Shown here in pieces: positions 31,762 through 42,648 of a stretch of DNA of 64,000 nucleotides. This DNA comes from Cydia pomonella. Its lineage: Eukaryota > Arthropoda > Insecta > Lepidoptera > Tortricidae. Under the pieces are notes generated by a model. That model did no database searches, had not been told where the DNA came from, and was given only the letters and a program-made list of their open reading frames with translations. Every line of letters starts with the position of its first letter. Position 1 is the first letter of the stretch. The stretch is from positions 19,785,570 through 19,849,569 of the forward strand of contig NC_084720.1 of NCBI RefSeq assembly GCF_033807575.1, given 5' to 3'. A program made the translations under genes and the position numbers.

Positions 31762-31863
31762 ATGGTCGCATTTTTATCACCTGTCATGCCATGCGTCACT
31801 TTCACACTTACATACTTGTTGGAACGTGACAGGCATGGTGACAAATGATAAAAAGCCGACCAT
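31762..31863. mobile_element. 102-bp MITE
   Basis: Imperfect inverted repeats of about 30 bases: ATGGTCGCATTTTTATCACC at the left and, at the right, GGTGACAAATGATAAAAAGC then CGACCAT. TGTCATGCC/GGCATG extends the pairing inward. The interior is only about 40 bases. The superfamily is unknown. Confidence 0.75.
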
Positions 31864-33422
31864 CTTAGCCCAGCTTTTACATTTTTGAGTAATGAAATAA
31901 AAAATACTATTAAACATAAATGTAACTCCTAAGTTGACCTGTTTGTGTTCGAATTAGTAATCAATGTAACCTTTCGTTTTACCCGAGTAGCAGAACCAAC
32001 TAAACTGGCTATTCGTAAAGCTTACCAACCACTGTCGTATCGTACGTCAAATCAATGCAAAAATAGTTATTCTCCTGACGAATAGGGAGGTACTTACCGA
32101 AATTATCAAATAAACTGTTCTAAAAAGTTGAAAAAATATGAATGCTGAAATTAACGAAACTTAGAAATTATTTCGGCGATTTCGATGTTGGCCCTTAAAT
32201 TTTTATAGTTGAACCTTGGAAATTAAACGGTGACGCAAATTTTCATTGAGATAACGTGGCCGAGGCGAGGTTGTTGAAGTTTTAAGATTATTAGAATTAA
32301 AGATTGATGACGTATGGTTTTATTGGTATTATTTCAATTAATTTAAGCAATACATGTTTTACAGATTTAGTATAAATGTATTCCTAAATCTCCATCCATA
32401 ATATTTTTCGTTGAGTTACCATAGGTTTCCGTAACTCACATGAAGATTTTTTAGGACATGAAATTGTACTTACAGAATAGGGAATTCTATCTATCTATCA
32501 AATTTTTACTCTATCAAAAAAAAAATATTATATACCTGAGGTAAAAGTGTGTTGTGGGCCCTCTGCGGTCATTTCGGACCGCGGCCGCAACTTCAATACA
32601 ATATCCCTTTACAAGCTATTTAACTTCACTTAGTACACTTTGGTTTGGACGAAATTTTACCGGTGGGAGCTCCTAATGATCGAAGTTAATGTATGTACAC
32701 GTGTTGCATAATTTACGAATAAAATGCATGAAAAGTTGATTTATTCAATTTTTTATTTTTATTTGTTTGTCGCTGATTTTGGGGTGATTAGCGTGAAGAC
32801 AGCCACATCACTTTAAAAAATTAAATAATAAATTAAGGAATCGGTTCCCAAAGATTTTAATGCCTGAACATTCATGAACTAACGAATATCTTGCTACCTA
32901 GACCAAAAAACTTATTAAGAGAGATATCATAATATAATAAAAAAAAAATAAAGCGCTGAAATCTGTTAATCTGTTTTGAACGCCCGCAAGTTACCGTGCT
33001 GCAACGGTTATATTTCGTCTATAGATGTTTATTTGGGCCATAGAATTGTTTGTATCCGTGTCGATTGCTTGATACGTCTCCTTACTTAACCATCTCGGCC
33101 GGCCAATATGAATTTTTCGATTTTATTTTTTTATGGCAAATTTTATGAGATCCTAACGATTTTGCCAAACGTGGTATAGGTTTTAGATATGTGTATATAG
33201 GTATTAGTACCCTGCCTTCTAAATATCGATTCCCGCTCCTCACAATATAGAATTGTAAACTAAGCCCACTATAACAGCTCCGCCTTATGTGGAAAAGTAA
33301 GCTCGCGAGGTAAGCCCCAACGCGGCATGCGAACCTTACAAATATGATACGAGTATGATAGGGAGCAAACGAGCAGACAAACTCCTGAAGGAAACCAACC
33401 GCCACCCATGGACCCCTTTAAC
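31864..33422. other. Unannotated spacer
   Basis: AT-rich DNA. The minus-strand frame 33405-33082 has no recognisable motif. Confidence 0.35.
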
Positions 33423-33423
33423 A

Positions 33424-33646
33424 CCAGGTTGGTTGCAAGTGTGTTGGCGGTTTAAGAGAAAGTTTGAAGATCGCAAGTGTTGCAATGGTCCGAAAATACC
33501 GCAGTTTGGCCGTGCGAGGCAGGAAGTTTCTGGAAAAACGCACAGTTGAGGACTGCCAACTATACGAGTATCTGAGTGGTGAGGATGGACATATTGTCGC
33601 GATGGCGGACCTTAACAACGGAAATTTTGTAAGACACAGACATTAA
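33424..33646 (+). CDS. Possible exon or decayed ORF, unknown
   Basis: The frame is open from a stop at 33423 to 33646 and reads KIASVAMVRKYRSLAVRGRK, FLEKRTVEDCQLYEYLSGED and GHIVAMADLNNGNFVRHRH. Residue usage is balanced and protein-like. A CAG lies at its left (CTTTAACACCAG) and GTAAGA, a good donor, follows GGAAATTTT at 33628, so an internal exon of about 200 bp is conceivable. No start codon, no domain and no partner exon are visible. It could equally be a transposon remnant. Confidence 0.25.
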
Positions 33647-33649
33647 ATA

Positions 33650-35060
33650 CACCATCTCTGCATCGGTCAACCAACGCGTGCTCCTGTTGAACTCCTCGCT
33701 ATGAAGAGAAACTTATCTAGCGATTTTCGATTTAAAAAATATGAATGTGCGCACCCGAGCTGCACACATCGCCATTGTTGCTAGCTCGGTACTACTTACA
33801 GGGCTGCTCATATTGCTTTATCCAGCTGTTCTTTTGGGCAGTTGTGTAAGTCTGCGACAACCCTACTGTGTTCTTGTGCGGTGTCGGCATTTACGCAAAC
33901 ATCAAAAGTGTCGGTCCACTGTTACTTTTTACACTGTGATAAAACTATGCAGTTTTGTTTCTGTTTTAAAACAAAATAATGTTTCCGTTAAGTAAAATGA
34001 GCTAGCTTAAGGTTTTAAGGCACTTTCCCTCCAGGGCCCATTAATTTTCTCCACACTGGGTAAAATTAATGCACTGGAGAGATGTGTGCGCTATACATAG
34101 AGAACAATTCATTCGATCTATCAAAACATATATCGAATCAAAAACATCAATATCAAATCAAAAACAAATTGTAAATTCCGAATGTCCATTTCGCTGTATT
34201 ACGCGCGAGTGTTCCATTACCGCGGGAGATTATGTTGACATTACACACACATACCTGGAGAAAACGTGCTTACACACACACATGTACAGGTGCACCTGGA
34301 GATAACACACACGCTTGTACGGAGCACTTAAGTGGTATTTTCAAAGCAGGCTTTTCAGGTAAGAACGTTCAGAGTTAGGTACTGTACAGCATGCTAGAAA
34401 TGTACTCCTTCGTAAACGCAAGAATCTTGAGGTGTGAGGTAGCCGCATAAACGCGTGTGGAACGACTATTTGCATATTATAACCCGTGCTGGTGCTAACA
34501 CTTATTTCGGCTTCCAAACTGAAAAGAATAAATTTGTGTCAATTTAAACTTAAGTCGGTACATTTTATCAAAATGATATCTAAATTGTGTCGTTTTGTTC
34601 TCATTCTCCCATGCGTCTCACTCGCGCCAATACATGTACGAAATATGTTGTTTGAAAAATATAGCTTCATTAATAAAATTGCCTAAAATAATTTTTTTTT
34701 TCATCATCCACCATAGTGTCCTTTTACGCCCAGGAACTTTTATTCTCCTAAGGCCCAAGGTCCTACCTATAGTAATTATTCAGTTCGATGAAATTTAAAT
34801 AATATTCGATGTAACAAAGTCGCATTTCAAATGAAGCAAAATCGACTCTATTCCCTGCACTATAGGTTCAAATTTCAGTGGCAAATTATTGGTTTTTCAT
34901 TTGTATGGCTGGAGCAATTTTTAAAGATTATAATTACAATATGGTGAATACAACGGCAATGCCATATTGACTTGAAGAGTTAATTTTATTTGGTTATATA
35001 TGATATATTGAGGCCGAATCAGATTTACCAGTTTATTATGGTTTTGATATGACCATGTCA
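33650..35060. other. Unannotated spacer
   Basis: One repeat fragment at 34600-34640 (GCGTCTCACTCGCGCCAATA) belongs to the family of 19440-19565. Nothing else is supported. Confidence 0.35.
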
Positions 35061-35067
35061 CGACTTA

Positions 35068-35069
<2 letters not shown>

Positions 35070-35101
<32 letters not shown>
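35070..35101 (+). repeat. (TA)n microsatellite
   Basis: About 16 uninterrupted TA units. A shorter TA tract lies at about 36990-37006. Confidence 0.9.
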
Positions 35102-37079
35102 TTTATTTTTTTAAATTTATTATTCACTATAACTATAACTTATAGTAAATATTAAATAAATAAAAATAAAATAAATATTGTAGGGATTATTGTGAGTTAA
35201 ATTATAGTGAACGTGTGAAGTTATAGGAATACTGCCCAACTTAGCTACCTCTAAAATGTCATAACCATCAATTATATTTTAATCTATAATCTATAGTATT
35301 TTATTTAGAACATTCGATGGAATGAAAATATCACAGACGCGTCAAAAACATAACCAGGCGTACGTACGTCGTAACAGACTACGCCGCGTGGATCTTTCGT
35401 AGCGCTATACGAACCACCACTGTGATGCAGAGGCTAATTCGAATGTACACTGATATTAGAGCTAACTAATTTTTGGAGCGTTTTTCTTATATTCAAAAAG
35501 TATATTATACTACAAACGCGATTTGGTAAAAACTGCTACGAGTACGAGAGTCGAATTAAAGAGTTTTATGACTATTTTTATACATTTTAATATTGTCAAT
35601 GTCACATATGTAAAACAATTTGAATACACTTCTTGTAAGGAAACAAATACATTTTATCTAGAAAATGAACAGTTGTCAAAACAGTTTCGCCTCTGGCCAC
35701 CTATGTTTATTCTTTAGCTTAGTGAAAGCCGTCAGACGCCGAAAATCGCGGTCATAGTACGTAGGTCATTTATGTCAGTGGCTCAATTACCTACTTATCT
35801 TAAACTCTTAATGCATCACTCAAAACCGAATTTATTATTATATTTAAATTTTGTTACATGTGTGGCATCTCGCCAGTAGCCGGAGACGTACTAAACGCAA
35901 TGAAGTGCCGGCACGTCATTGAGGTGCGGAAACATTTTGTTAGAGTTGCTGACTATAGTACTATACCTCAATGAATTAAGGTGTAAATAATAATCAATAA
36001 ATTATTTCTTTAAACGTTACATTAGGTACATTTCTTATTATAAAATTTGTAACACATTTGCTGTTCAATTCATACATTATAAATTGTGAAGAAAAGCAAA
36101 AAAAATCGGAGCGCCTAATTTAGACAATTTTGCAAAAACTGGTAAAATTTTATCTAACACACAAATAATAAAGGAAAAAGACAAACGGTAATCAACGGCA
36201 AGCATGATAGACTTAAATGAATATTCTTTATTCTTTCTTTATTCATTCATAACAATAAAATATTGTGTTGAACATAGCTTAAAATTAAAAATAAAACATT
36301 ACATTATATTAAAGAAATTAAAGCTTAATTTAGTGATCCCAAGATGACGATATTAATTAAAAGTATTGAAAAATATATGTATAATATTAACTGAAATTTG
36401 TATGATGTCAATAAGATTTAAATATCAACCAAGCAAATAAAATATCAATAAAAATAAATTTGTTAGAAATGTTAGAAATAGCGCCATGCACTACATAACA
36501 TGCGTAACATACACCTATCGGTGTCAAAACGAGATTTGTAAATTTAGAATAGCTCATGCTCAAGGTTTAAAAAAGGCGTAGCTTGCTTGTTCCGCGCCCG
36601 CGGTGAAACAACTTCGGTCTATTTAATTTGTTTGCTACAAACTACTTTCACATGTTTTTCTACGCTCTACGCCCGAAACTCTTTCGATTTATCTCGTGCA
36701 CAGATCGCTTGCCAACGCTTTAGATGGAGTGTTCATGACTTGTGGTGTACTGACGTCTCAAGAGCTTATGTCATGGTCACTACGTCACTGATATGAAAAA
36801 TGAAAAAAAAATGAAAAAAATATTTATTTCCTATGAAGTAAAGGTTTTCAATTTGGCATAAGTGGTTGGAGCTCCCTTTTAGGTGAATAAACCTGTATCA
36901 GGATGCCCCGCTCCTCCATAACTTACAGTCTTTTTACTTAGTAGTAGGGAAATATTGCATAAGTACATGAAAGGTTTTTAGCTATTTTATTATATATATA
37001 TATATGCTATTTGATTTGTGTTCTTAAATGATATTGAGTGAGTCATTCGATGTCGGGCCGTGAGAATCTTGCTTCACCT
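35102..37079. other. Unannotated AT-rich spacer
   Basis: Possible LINE tails at 36220-36300 and 36790-36900 (minus) are too weak to name. No gene seen. Confidence 0.35.
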
Positions 37080-37190
37080 TAGCAAATTTCTGTTTGGCCC
37101 AGTGGTTGACTGGTAGAGAATGCCTCAAGGCTTTAAGTCTGCCTATTGTACGTTATTCCTGTATTTGTGCAATAAGGTTTTAAAAAAAAA
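37080..37190 (+). mobile_element. LINE 3' UTR (GACTGGTAGAGAATGCC family)
   Basis: TTTGGCCCAGTGGTTGACTG, GTAGAGAATGCCTCAAGGCT, TTAAGTCTGCCTATTGTACG and TTTGTGCAATAAGGTTTTAA, then an A run. It is the same 3' UTR as the minus-strand copy at 45525-45793. Confidence 0.7.
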
Positions 37191-38065
37191 ATCCATTACC
37201 GATTTAAACTTTTTTTTGACGTTGACGTTATCAAAACATCCTCTTAAATCATCTACCTAAGTATAGTATTTTTCAAGGGAAGAACGACTCATGACGGCAT
37301 TTAATTTATTTATTTCATCGATTCAGGGTACGGTGACTGCGACTATAACATTTTGGGACATTTGTCATTTTAAGGTTATAAATTGTATGGAGTTGACACC
37401 TGTCCAGTACCGATAGGGTACGGTCTCTTCATGATAGAAAAAAAACCAATAATATAATTAAATGTACCCATGTGAGATTAAACGCATACCTTTATATAGT
37501 TTTATGATGCAATATCTATAGGAGATAATCTCTAGGTGACCTCGCCGTCTTTCGAAAAACTTAGGGAGTGTCCGACGCGTGAACTGACATTTGATATTTC
37601 TGTAGACCTTCGGGCCGTGGAACAAACTTTGATTGAAAAGGAGGACACAAAAGAATATTTTCTGTGACCAACTCAAATATTAAACACACGACTTTCGACA
37701 ACTCAAACTTTTTCAAAGTTAAAGTCTTTGTGGACACAATACCCAGACGTTCGACTTTCAGAAATAATAAAAAGTTGTCACTCATAATCATAGTAAGTTC
37801 CCGCTTACTAAATTCCAACATACAGCAGACCTGTTAGCATGAGTTGAGTTCTCGCGCGCGATTCCATACATCTAGCGCAACTTCAAGTATGGACTCAGAT
37901 GCATGTATTGCGAACTTCGGTTCTAAGTGAAGACACACGCGTACACTCGCAGGTTGTTGATTTGGTCTACTTCGTCTTAAATATTAGATTGGCATGGAGA
38001 CACAGAACAATTAGAAGCAGGTATAGGTCGGTGGATGCCCGACTTGCGGCTCAAGGGTGGAAAAG

Positions 38066-38406
38066 AGTTGGTCTTCTTCTTCCTCGCATTGTCCCAGCAT
38101 TTTTGCCACGGCTCATGGGAGCCTGGGATCCTCTTGACAACTAATCCCCTGAATTGGCGGAGGCACTAGTTATTACGAAAGCGACTGCCATCTGATCTTC
38201 CAATCCAGAGGGTAAACTAGGCCTTATTGGGATTAGTCCGGTTTCCTCACGATGTTTTTCTTCACCGAAAAGCGACTAGTAAATTTAATATCAAATGATA
38301 CTTCGTACATTAGTTCCTAAAAACTCATTGGTACGAACCGGGGTTTGAACCCGCGACCTCCGGATTGAACGTCGCACGTTCTTACCGCTAGGCCACGAGC
38401 GCTTAC
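38066..38406 (-). mobile_element. tRNA-SINE family 3 (shares head with family 1)
   Basis: In sense (minus) order: tRNA-like head AAGCGCTCGTGGCCTAGCGG, B box GGGTTCAAACCCCGG, the domain CGGTGAAGAAAAACATCGTG that is also in family 1, then a different body (CTAATCCCAATAAGGCCTAG, GGATTAGTTGTCAAGAGGAT, CCATGAGCCGTGGCAAAAAT) ending in (GAA)n. The body explains the last 30 codons of the plus-strand frame 37899-38144, which I do not count as a gene. Confidence 0.8.
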
Positions 38407-38871
38407 AAGAAAGAGTTGTAGAAAAAAAAGAGAGAAAGAGTTGGTACGTGCGGGAAAGTGGTACTTTCTTTACTTATGTGGATGAAGAATTATTTCAAAG
38501 CATAATTTATTGTATCGGTACTGCAGATACTTGAGTTTGCGTAACTCTTTGTGGATAAATATAATAAATCCCACTTTTCTTTCAATCCTTCAATAGGACG
38601 TCAGCTGAAGCAAAGCCGCGTTGCAAATGGAAGCTCTAGCAAATGTAATTTAGTGAAGAGACAACTTCTCTCGCGACCGACTGCAACTTTCCGCAGTAAT
38701 GTTATTACAGAGACAATCGGCCTTATCCAAGGCTCGCGGCTGAAACAACTTGCCATGTTGGCTTAGGACACTAAAAAACATTTACACGGCACGAGTTTCT
38801 CGTAAGATTTTAAGCAAAAAGTTGCATTATAACAAATATTATGTGACTAATTTAAAAAAAATCATTTTTGG

Positions 38872-39179
38872 TACAAGCTTTTATCGTTGATTCTACTTTT
38901 CTTTCCATAGGCAGCTAATACTCATCGATATAATTCTAAAAACCCCAAACACAATTTGGTTGCGTTGTTTTATCACAGAGTTTCCACGGTCACCTCCTGT
39001 CTCCATCATCAATTCAGCTCGATGGTATCATAATATTGCATTGCCTCCCGACTTACGTATGTATGCACATTTTCAGCTTCATTTAAAAGTCGGGAAGTGG
39101 GTCAAATTTGCAAACTTGCAAGATTTGACCCGTACAAACATACATAAGTATTACATTGTAAGATAAGTAAAAGCTTGTA
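38872..39179 (+). mobile_element. 308-bp TIR element, copy 1
   Basis: Ends are TACAAGCTTTTATCG and AAAAGCTTGTA, a 12-bp inverted repeat. The interior has CTTTCCATAGGCAGCTAATA, AACCCCAAACACAATTTGG, CCTCCTGTCTCCATCATC and GGTCAAATTTG. A second copy lies at 49599-49911 and a shorter relative at 60712-60903, all in the same orientation. No coding capacity; a non-autonomous DNA element. Confidence 0.7.
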
Positions 39180-39881
39180 AAAACTTGCCTAAAATAAATA
39201 TTTCACACGGAGCACAGGCCCCTTGTCATTGTACATTATAATCAAAGAGCATATAATCACTACGTTTTAAGAGACGGGACTTCCATACTAGCGAGTGGAC
39301 TCAGTTTGTTTCGCAAATCATTACCAAAATCTACGACAAAGAACTGTCAAGGAACCATAATACCAACATAACCGATTTAAATAGTGTAGTACGCTACACT
39401 TATCGATATCGATAAAATGGGGAGGGTTGAAACATAGGCTCCTGTCTACAAATTTTGTACTCGAAAGCAGGTTAGCATCGAGTCCACATTTAAGTTGTAT
39501 GTTATATAGTGGATAGTTCTTTGAGTGGACTAATATCTGGTCGGGCTTAATGTGGACCCGAATTATTTTAATACAGTTTTTAAGTCGTGTTTTTTTTATT
39601 TAAAGCTTTATTTTCAAAATGTTCTGCACATACATGTTTCAATAAATGTTACTTTTCTATGGGAAGATGTATCGTCAGGTCTTCGTTCCCAACAAATTTG
39701 ACCCACTGCCTGCATCTGAAAACATACAGCCTTGGACAAACATGACTTTATCTACAGTTTATATTCCAAGTATTTGCTAATGAGATGATCAACTGATTAT
39801 TTAGCGCTAATATGCATCTATAAATCATGTTTATCAATGCTCTAACTTTTTATGTATTTATATGTCTGTCAATCATGAGAA

Positions 39882-40109
39882 CCGGTCTGGCCTACTGGGC
39901 AGTAACCCTGCCTATGAAGCCGATGGTCCCAGGTTCAAATCCTGGCACGGGCATTTATTTGTGTCATGCGTATTTGTTCCTGAGTCATGTGTGTTTTCTA
40001 TGTATTTATATGTATATATCGTTGTCTAAGTACCCACAACACATGTCTTATTGAGCTTCCTATGGGATTAAGTCAATTTGTGTAATAATGTCGTATAATA
40101 TTTTTTATT
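39882..40109 (+). mobile_element. tRNA-SINE family 2, complete
   Basis: The tRNA-like head 39882-39951 has A box TGGCCTACTGGGCAGTAACC and a perfect T arm CCAGG-TTCAAAT-CCTGG. The body is CATTTATTTGTGTCATGCGT, TCCTGAGTCATGTGTGTTTT, ATATCGTTGTCTAAGTACCC, TCTTATTGAGCTTCCTATGG and AAGTCAATTTGTGTAATAAT, ending in ATAATATTTTTTATTG. It is the best plus-strand reference for the family in this window. Confidence 0.88.
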
Positions 40110-40451
40110 GATCACAAAAAGAGAGATTAATTTACTTACTTTTCAGATTAATATATTAAATAATTACTAGATTAAAGAAAAATGTCAAATAATGACCATT
40201 AATGCATAGATGATAGATAATTTTCCACTGAAAATCTTCGACGAATTAATTTTGTGTCATATTGCATGCAAATTCTCAGGAAATTTCACATATTTAATTT
40301 AATTACTTACACTGATATACAAATAAACATACAATTATCGATAGTTTTAGTACATCCCTAGTTCACAACTAAAAATAATATAAAATATCTAATTTTCGAT
40401 GTGTTTAAAGCCTGCTGCACCAAAATAAGGTCTAAGGTAAAGGTAAAGTAT

Positions 40452-40565
40452 CTAAAGCAATACGTACCGGTCTTTATCCAAGGGAAATTTCGCCATAAAA
40501 TCCCTTTTTTTGTGATTTTCTCGAGTGGCTCGCTTGCCACATATTTCACACTTAGTAAACCATTT
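40452..40565 (-). CDS. Possible THAP-like zinc-finger exon (or pseudo-exon)
   Basis: On the minus strand the frame after a stop at 40568 reads KWFTKCEICGKRATRENHKK, then RDFMAKFPLDKDR, and then meets GTACGT. The C-x2-C pair, the basic stretch and the F-x2-FP-x-DKDR block resemble the start of a THAP-type DNA-binding domain (C-x2-4-C, then a FPxD element). GTACGT after DKDR would be a splice donor about 95 bases into the frame; without splicing a stop follows 4 codons later. No in-frame ATG precedes the cysteines: the nearby ATGGTTTAC is in another frame and stops at once. Upstream (40780-40700) the minus strand has GTGTCAGTGTCAAG-type sequence like lepidopteran gene starts. It is either a real exon with an upstream start exon, or a pseudo-exon. 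Confidence 0.35.
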   Translation of the reverse strand, partial: KWFTKCEICGKRATRENHKKRDFMAKFPLDKDRYVLL

Positions 40566-41743
40566 TCACGATGGCATTATAACAAAGTCGCTCTTTACTC
40601 TGATCACGGTTCACTATTTTCGATATTTTCACTAAATAATAAAGAAATTGCACGAAATACCCGAACAAAACATTGAAGCCTTCATAACAAACAAAACATT
40701 TAGGCTGACAGTTGACGATGTAAACTTGACACTGACACTGACATTTTATTTTTCTTCGTTGGCAAAGATTTGCGAAACAAGTTCCATACAAAACTTATTT
40801 TGTTCCTAGTTGCGTCAGCCTGATTATAATATCCACAATAGCTTTATGCGAATCGTTTTACACACGTTAGATTTTTTAGCAAATGCAGGTTTTCTCACAA
40901 TATTTTTATTTACCAAAAAGGATTTAATTTTAAATGTTATTTCGCAAATTAATTCTGAGAACGTAGTTGCGATTTTGGTCTTGTTTTGTGAGTGGGTCAT
41001 GCGACCTGCAATGAAAGTTGTGCGTGTAAGATACGCACCAATCACCATGATTAGCGTCATATAAATAAATAAACCATAACGAATTGTTTAGTCAGAATCG
41101 GCTTCTTGGTCTCAACCTACGGTGGAAACATTGCAATAACGTACATTGCAGTATTTCTATTTCTAATGTCTTGAAATAGACAATCTTTGTTATTCGAGGC
41201 TCTCGGCTGAAACAACTAGACGTGTTGGTTTAGGACAGCGGCGCGGCGGCCCGTTTGGCCCACTTTGGTGCTACTCGTATATCGGGATTTACGCCACTAC
41301 GCCAGTAACACATGCTTACTGTTTACATTGCCCATCATTGCCTGACTAGAAAAAACAGATATTATCTGCCAAACAGCTGTCTATATCTATTTGCTAGTAA
41401 TTGGAGAAAGGTGGATTATTTATATTATATGAATTAGATATATACAGCTGTCTATGTTCTAGAGAAATATTACTTTTATTTATTTATTTTTCCTTACAAA
41501 ATAATTCACTTACAATACTGACCTGAGATTACATCTGTCAGAAGTGATGACTACGTAATACATTACCGCTCTAAATATTTTCAAAAATTAACTACACTCT
41601 TTTAATGTAGGCAAAATTAAAATTTTCTTTTTATAACGGTTAATAACACTAACACCTACGTTACGTTTCATTTTGCAGTTGTGTTAAAATAGGCGCTGTA
41701 TGTAAAAAGAGCGGTGACGTCACGATCAAATATATTCTTTTGC

Positions 41744-41868
41744 TGGCTGCACGTCATGACAGCGGACATGGAAGAGAAAAATCTCACACCTGAGGATGCC
41801 GAAGACCGGGCAAAGTGGAGAAGATTAAGTAGGAAAGCGGACCCTGGCGCTAGGCCGGGAAAACGCTA
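41744..41868 (+). mobile_element. LINE C-terminal scrap
   Basis: The frame encodes WLHVMTADMEEKNLTPEDAE, DRAKWRRLSRKADPGARPGK, then R and a stop. AEDRAKWRRLxRKADP is a standard LINE C-terminal block. Only about 40 codons survive, 105 bp before the foldback at 41974. Confidence 0.75.
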
Positions 41869-41973
41869 GGTTAAAAACGAAGAAGATATTAAACATAAAC
41901 CGTATCAAAAAGTGACAGCAGTTTTCCCAATAACTTTCTAGCGGCTTTACGTGAATGCTGTGAAATAAATAAT

Positions 41974-42648
41974 CAGACATAGGAATCCGCGGGGCAAAAT
42001 TGATTGACAAGTAGGGAGTTACTGTATCGATAAACTCAATTATCGATGCTAGTTCTATATACTAGTGATCACTCAAGGGTTTGCTTGTAAAAATATGTTT
42101 TTATTAAGAGTAAAAAAAATTTTGAAATAATAACTCAATGTACTCTTCTTCGTTTTTAAAACAAGACAAGACAATTTTTTTTCTTCGTGAATATCCCATT
42201 TTCTATTGTTAAAGTAAATGACCAGAATTTGACCATATTTTCGGGCATTAATAAGCGTCTCCGTCTTGGCTGATAAATCCATTTCAGGTGGCTAAATGAT
42301 TTTTCAATTTCTGTGGAGGTTATAGGGGCATTTCAAATGGATTTATCAGACGCTTAACGCCCGACAATATGGAACAAATTCTGGTCGTTTACTTTAATAA
42401 TAGTAAATGGAACATTCACGAAGAAAAAAATTGGGATGAGTAAAATTATAAAATTGTCTTGTCTTAAAAACGAAGAAGAGTACATTGAGTTATTATTTCA
42501 TTATTTATTTACTCTTAATAAAAACATATTTTTACAAGCAAACCCTTGAGTGATCACTGGTATATAGAACTAGCTTCGATAGTTGAGTTTATCGATACAG
42601 GAACTCCCTACTTGTCAATCAATCTTGCCCCGCGGATTCCTATGTCTG
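41974..42648. mobile_element. 675-bp foldback element with about 314-bp arms
   Basis: The left arm (41974-42287, starting CAGACATAGGAATCCGCGGG) is repeated in reverse complement at 42334-42648 (ending CCCGCGGATTCCTATGTCTG). Shared internal words include GACAAGTAGGGAGTT, TATCGATAAACTCAA, AGTGATCACTCAAGGGTTTG, ACTCAATGTACTCTTCTTCG and CTGATAAATCCATTT. About 46 bases separate the arms, which differ by scattered substitutions and short indels. There is no open frame of note. It is a long-TIR foldback transposon or a locally inverted duplication; a transcript through it would form long double-stranded RNA. Confidence 0.88.

Noticed and set aside
37899..38144. 81-codon frame
   Set aside because: Its second half is the antisense of the family 3 SINE body.
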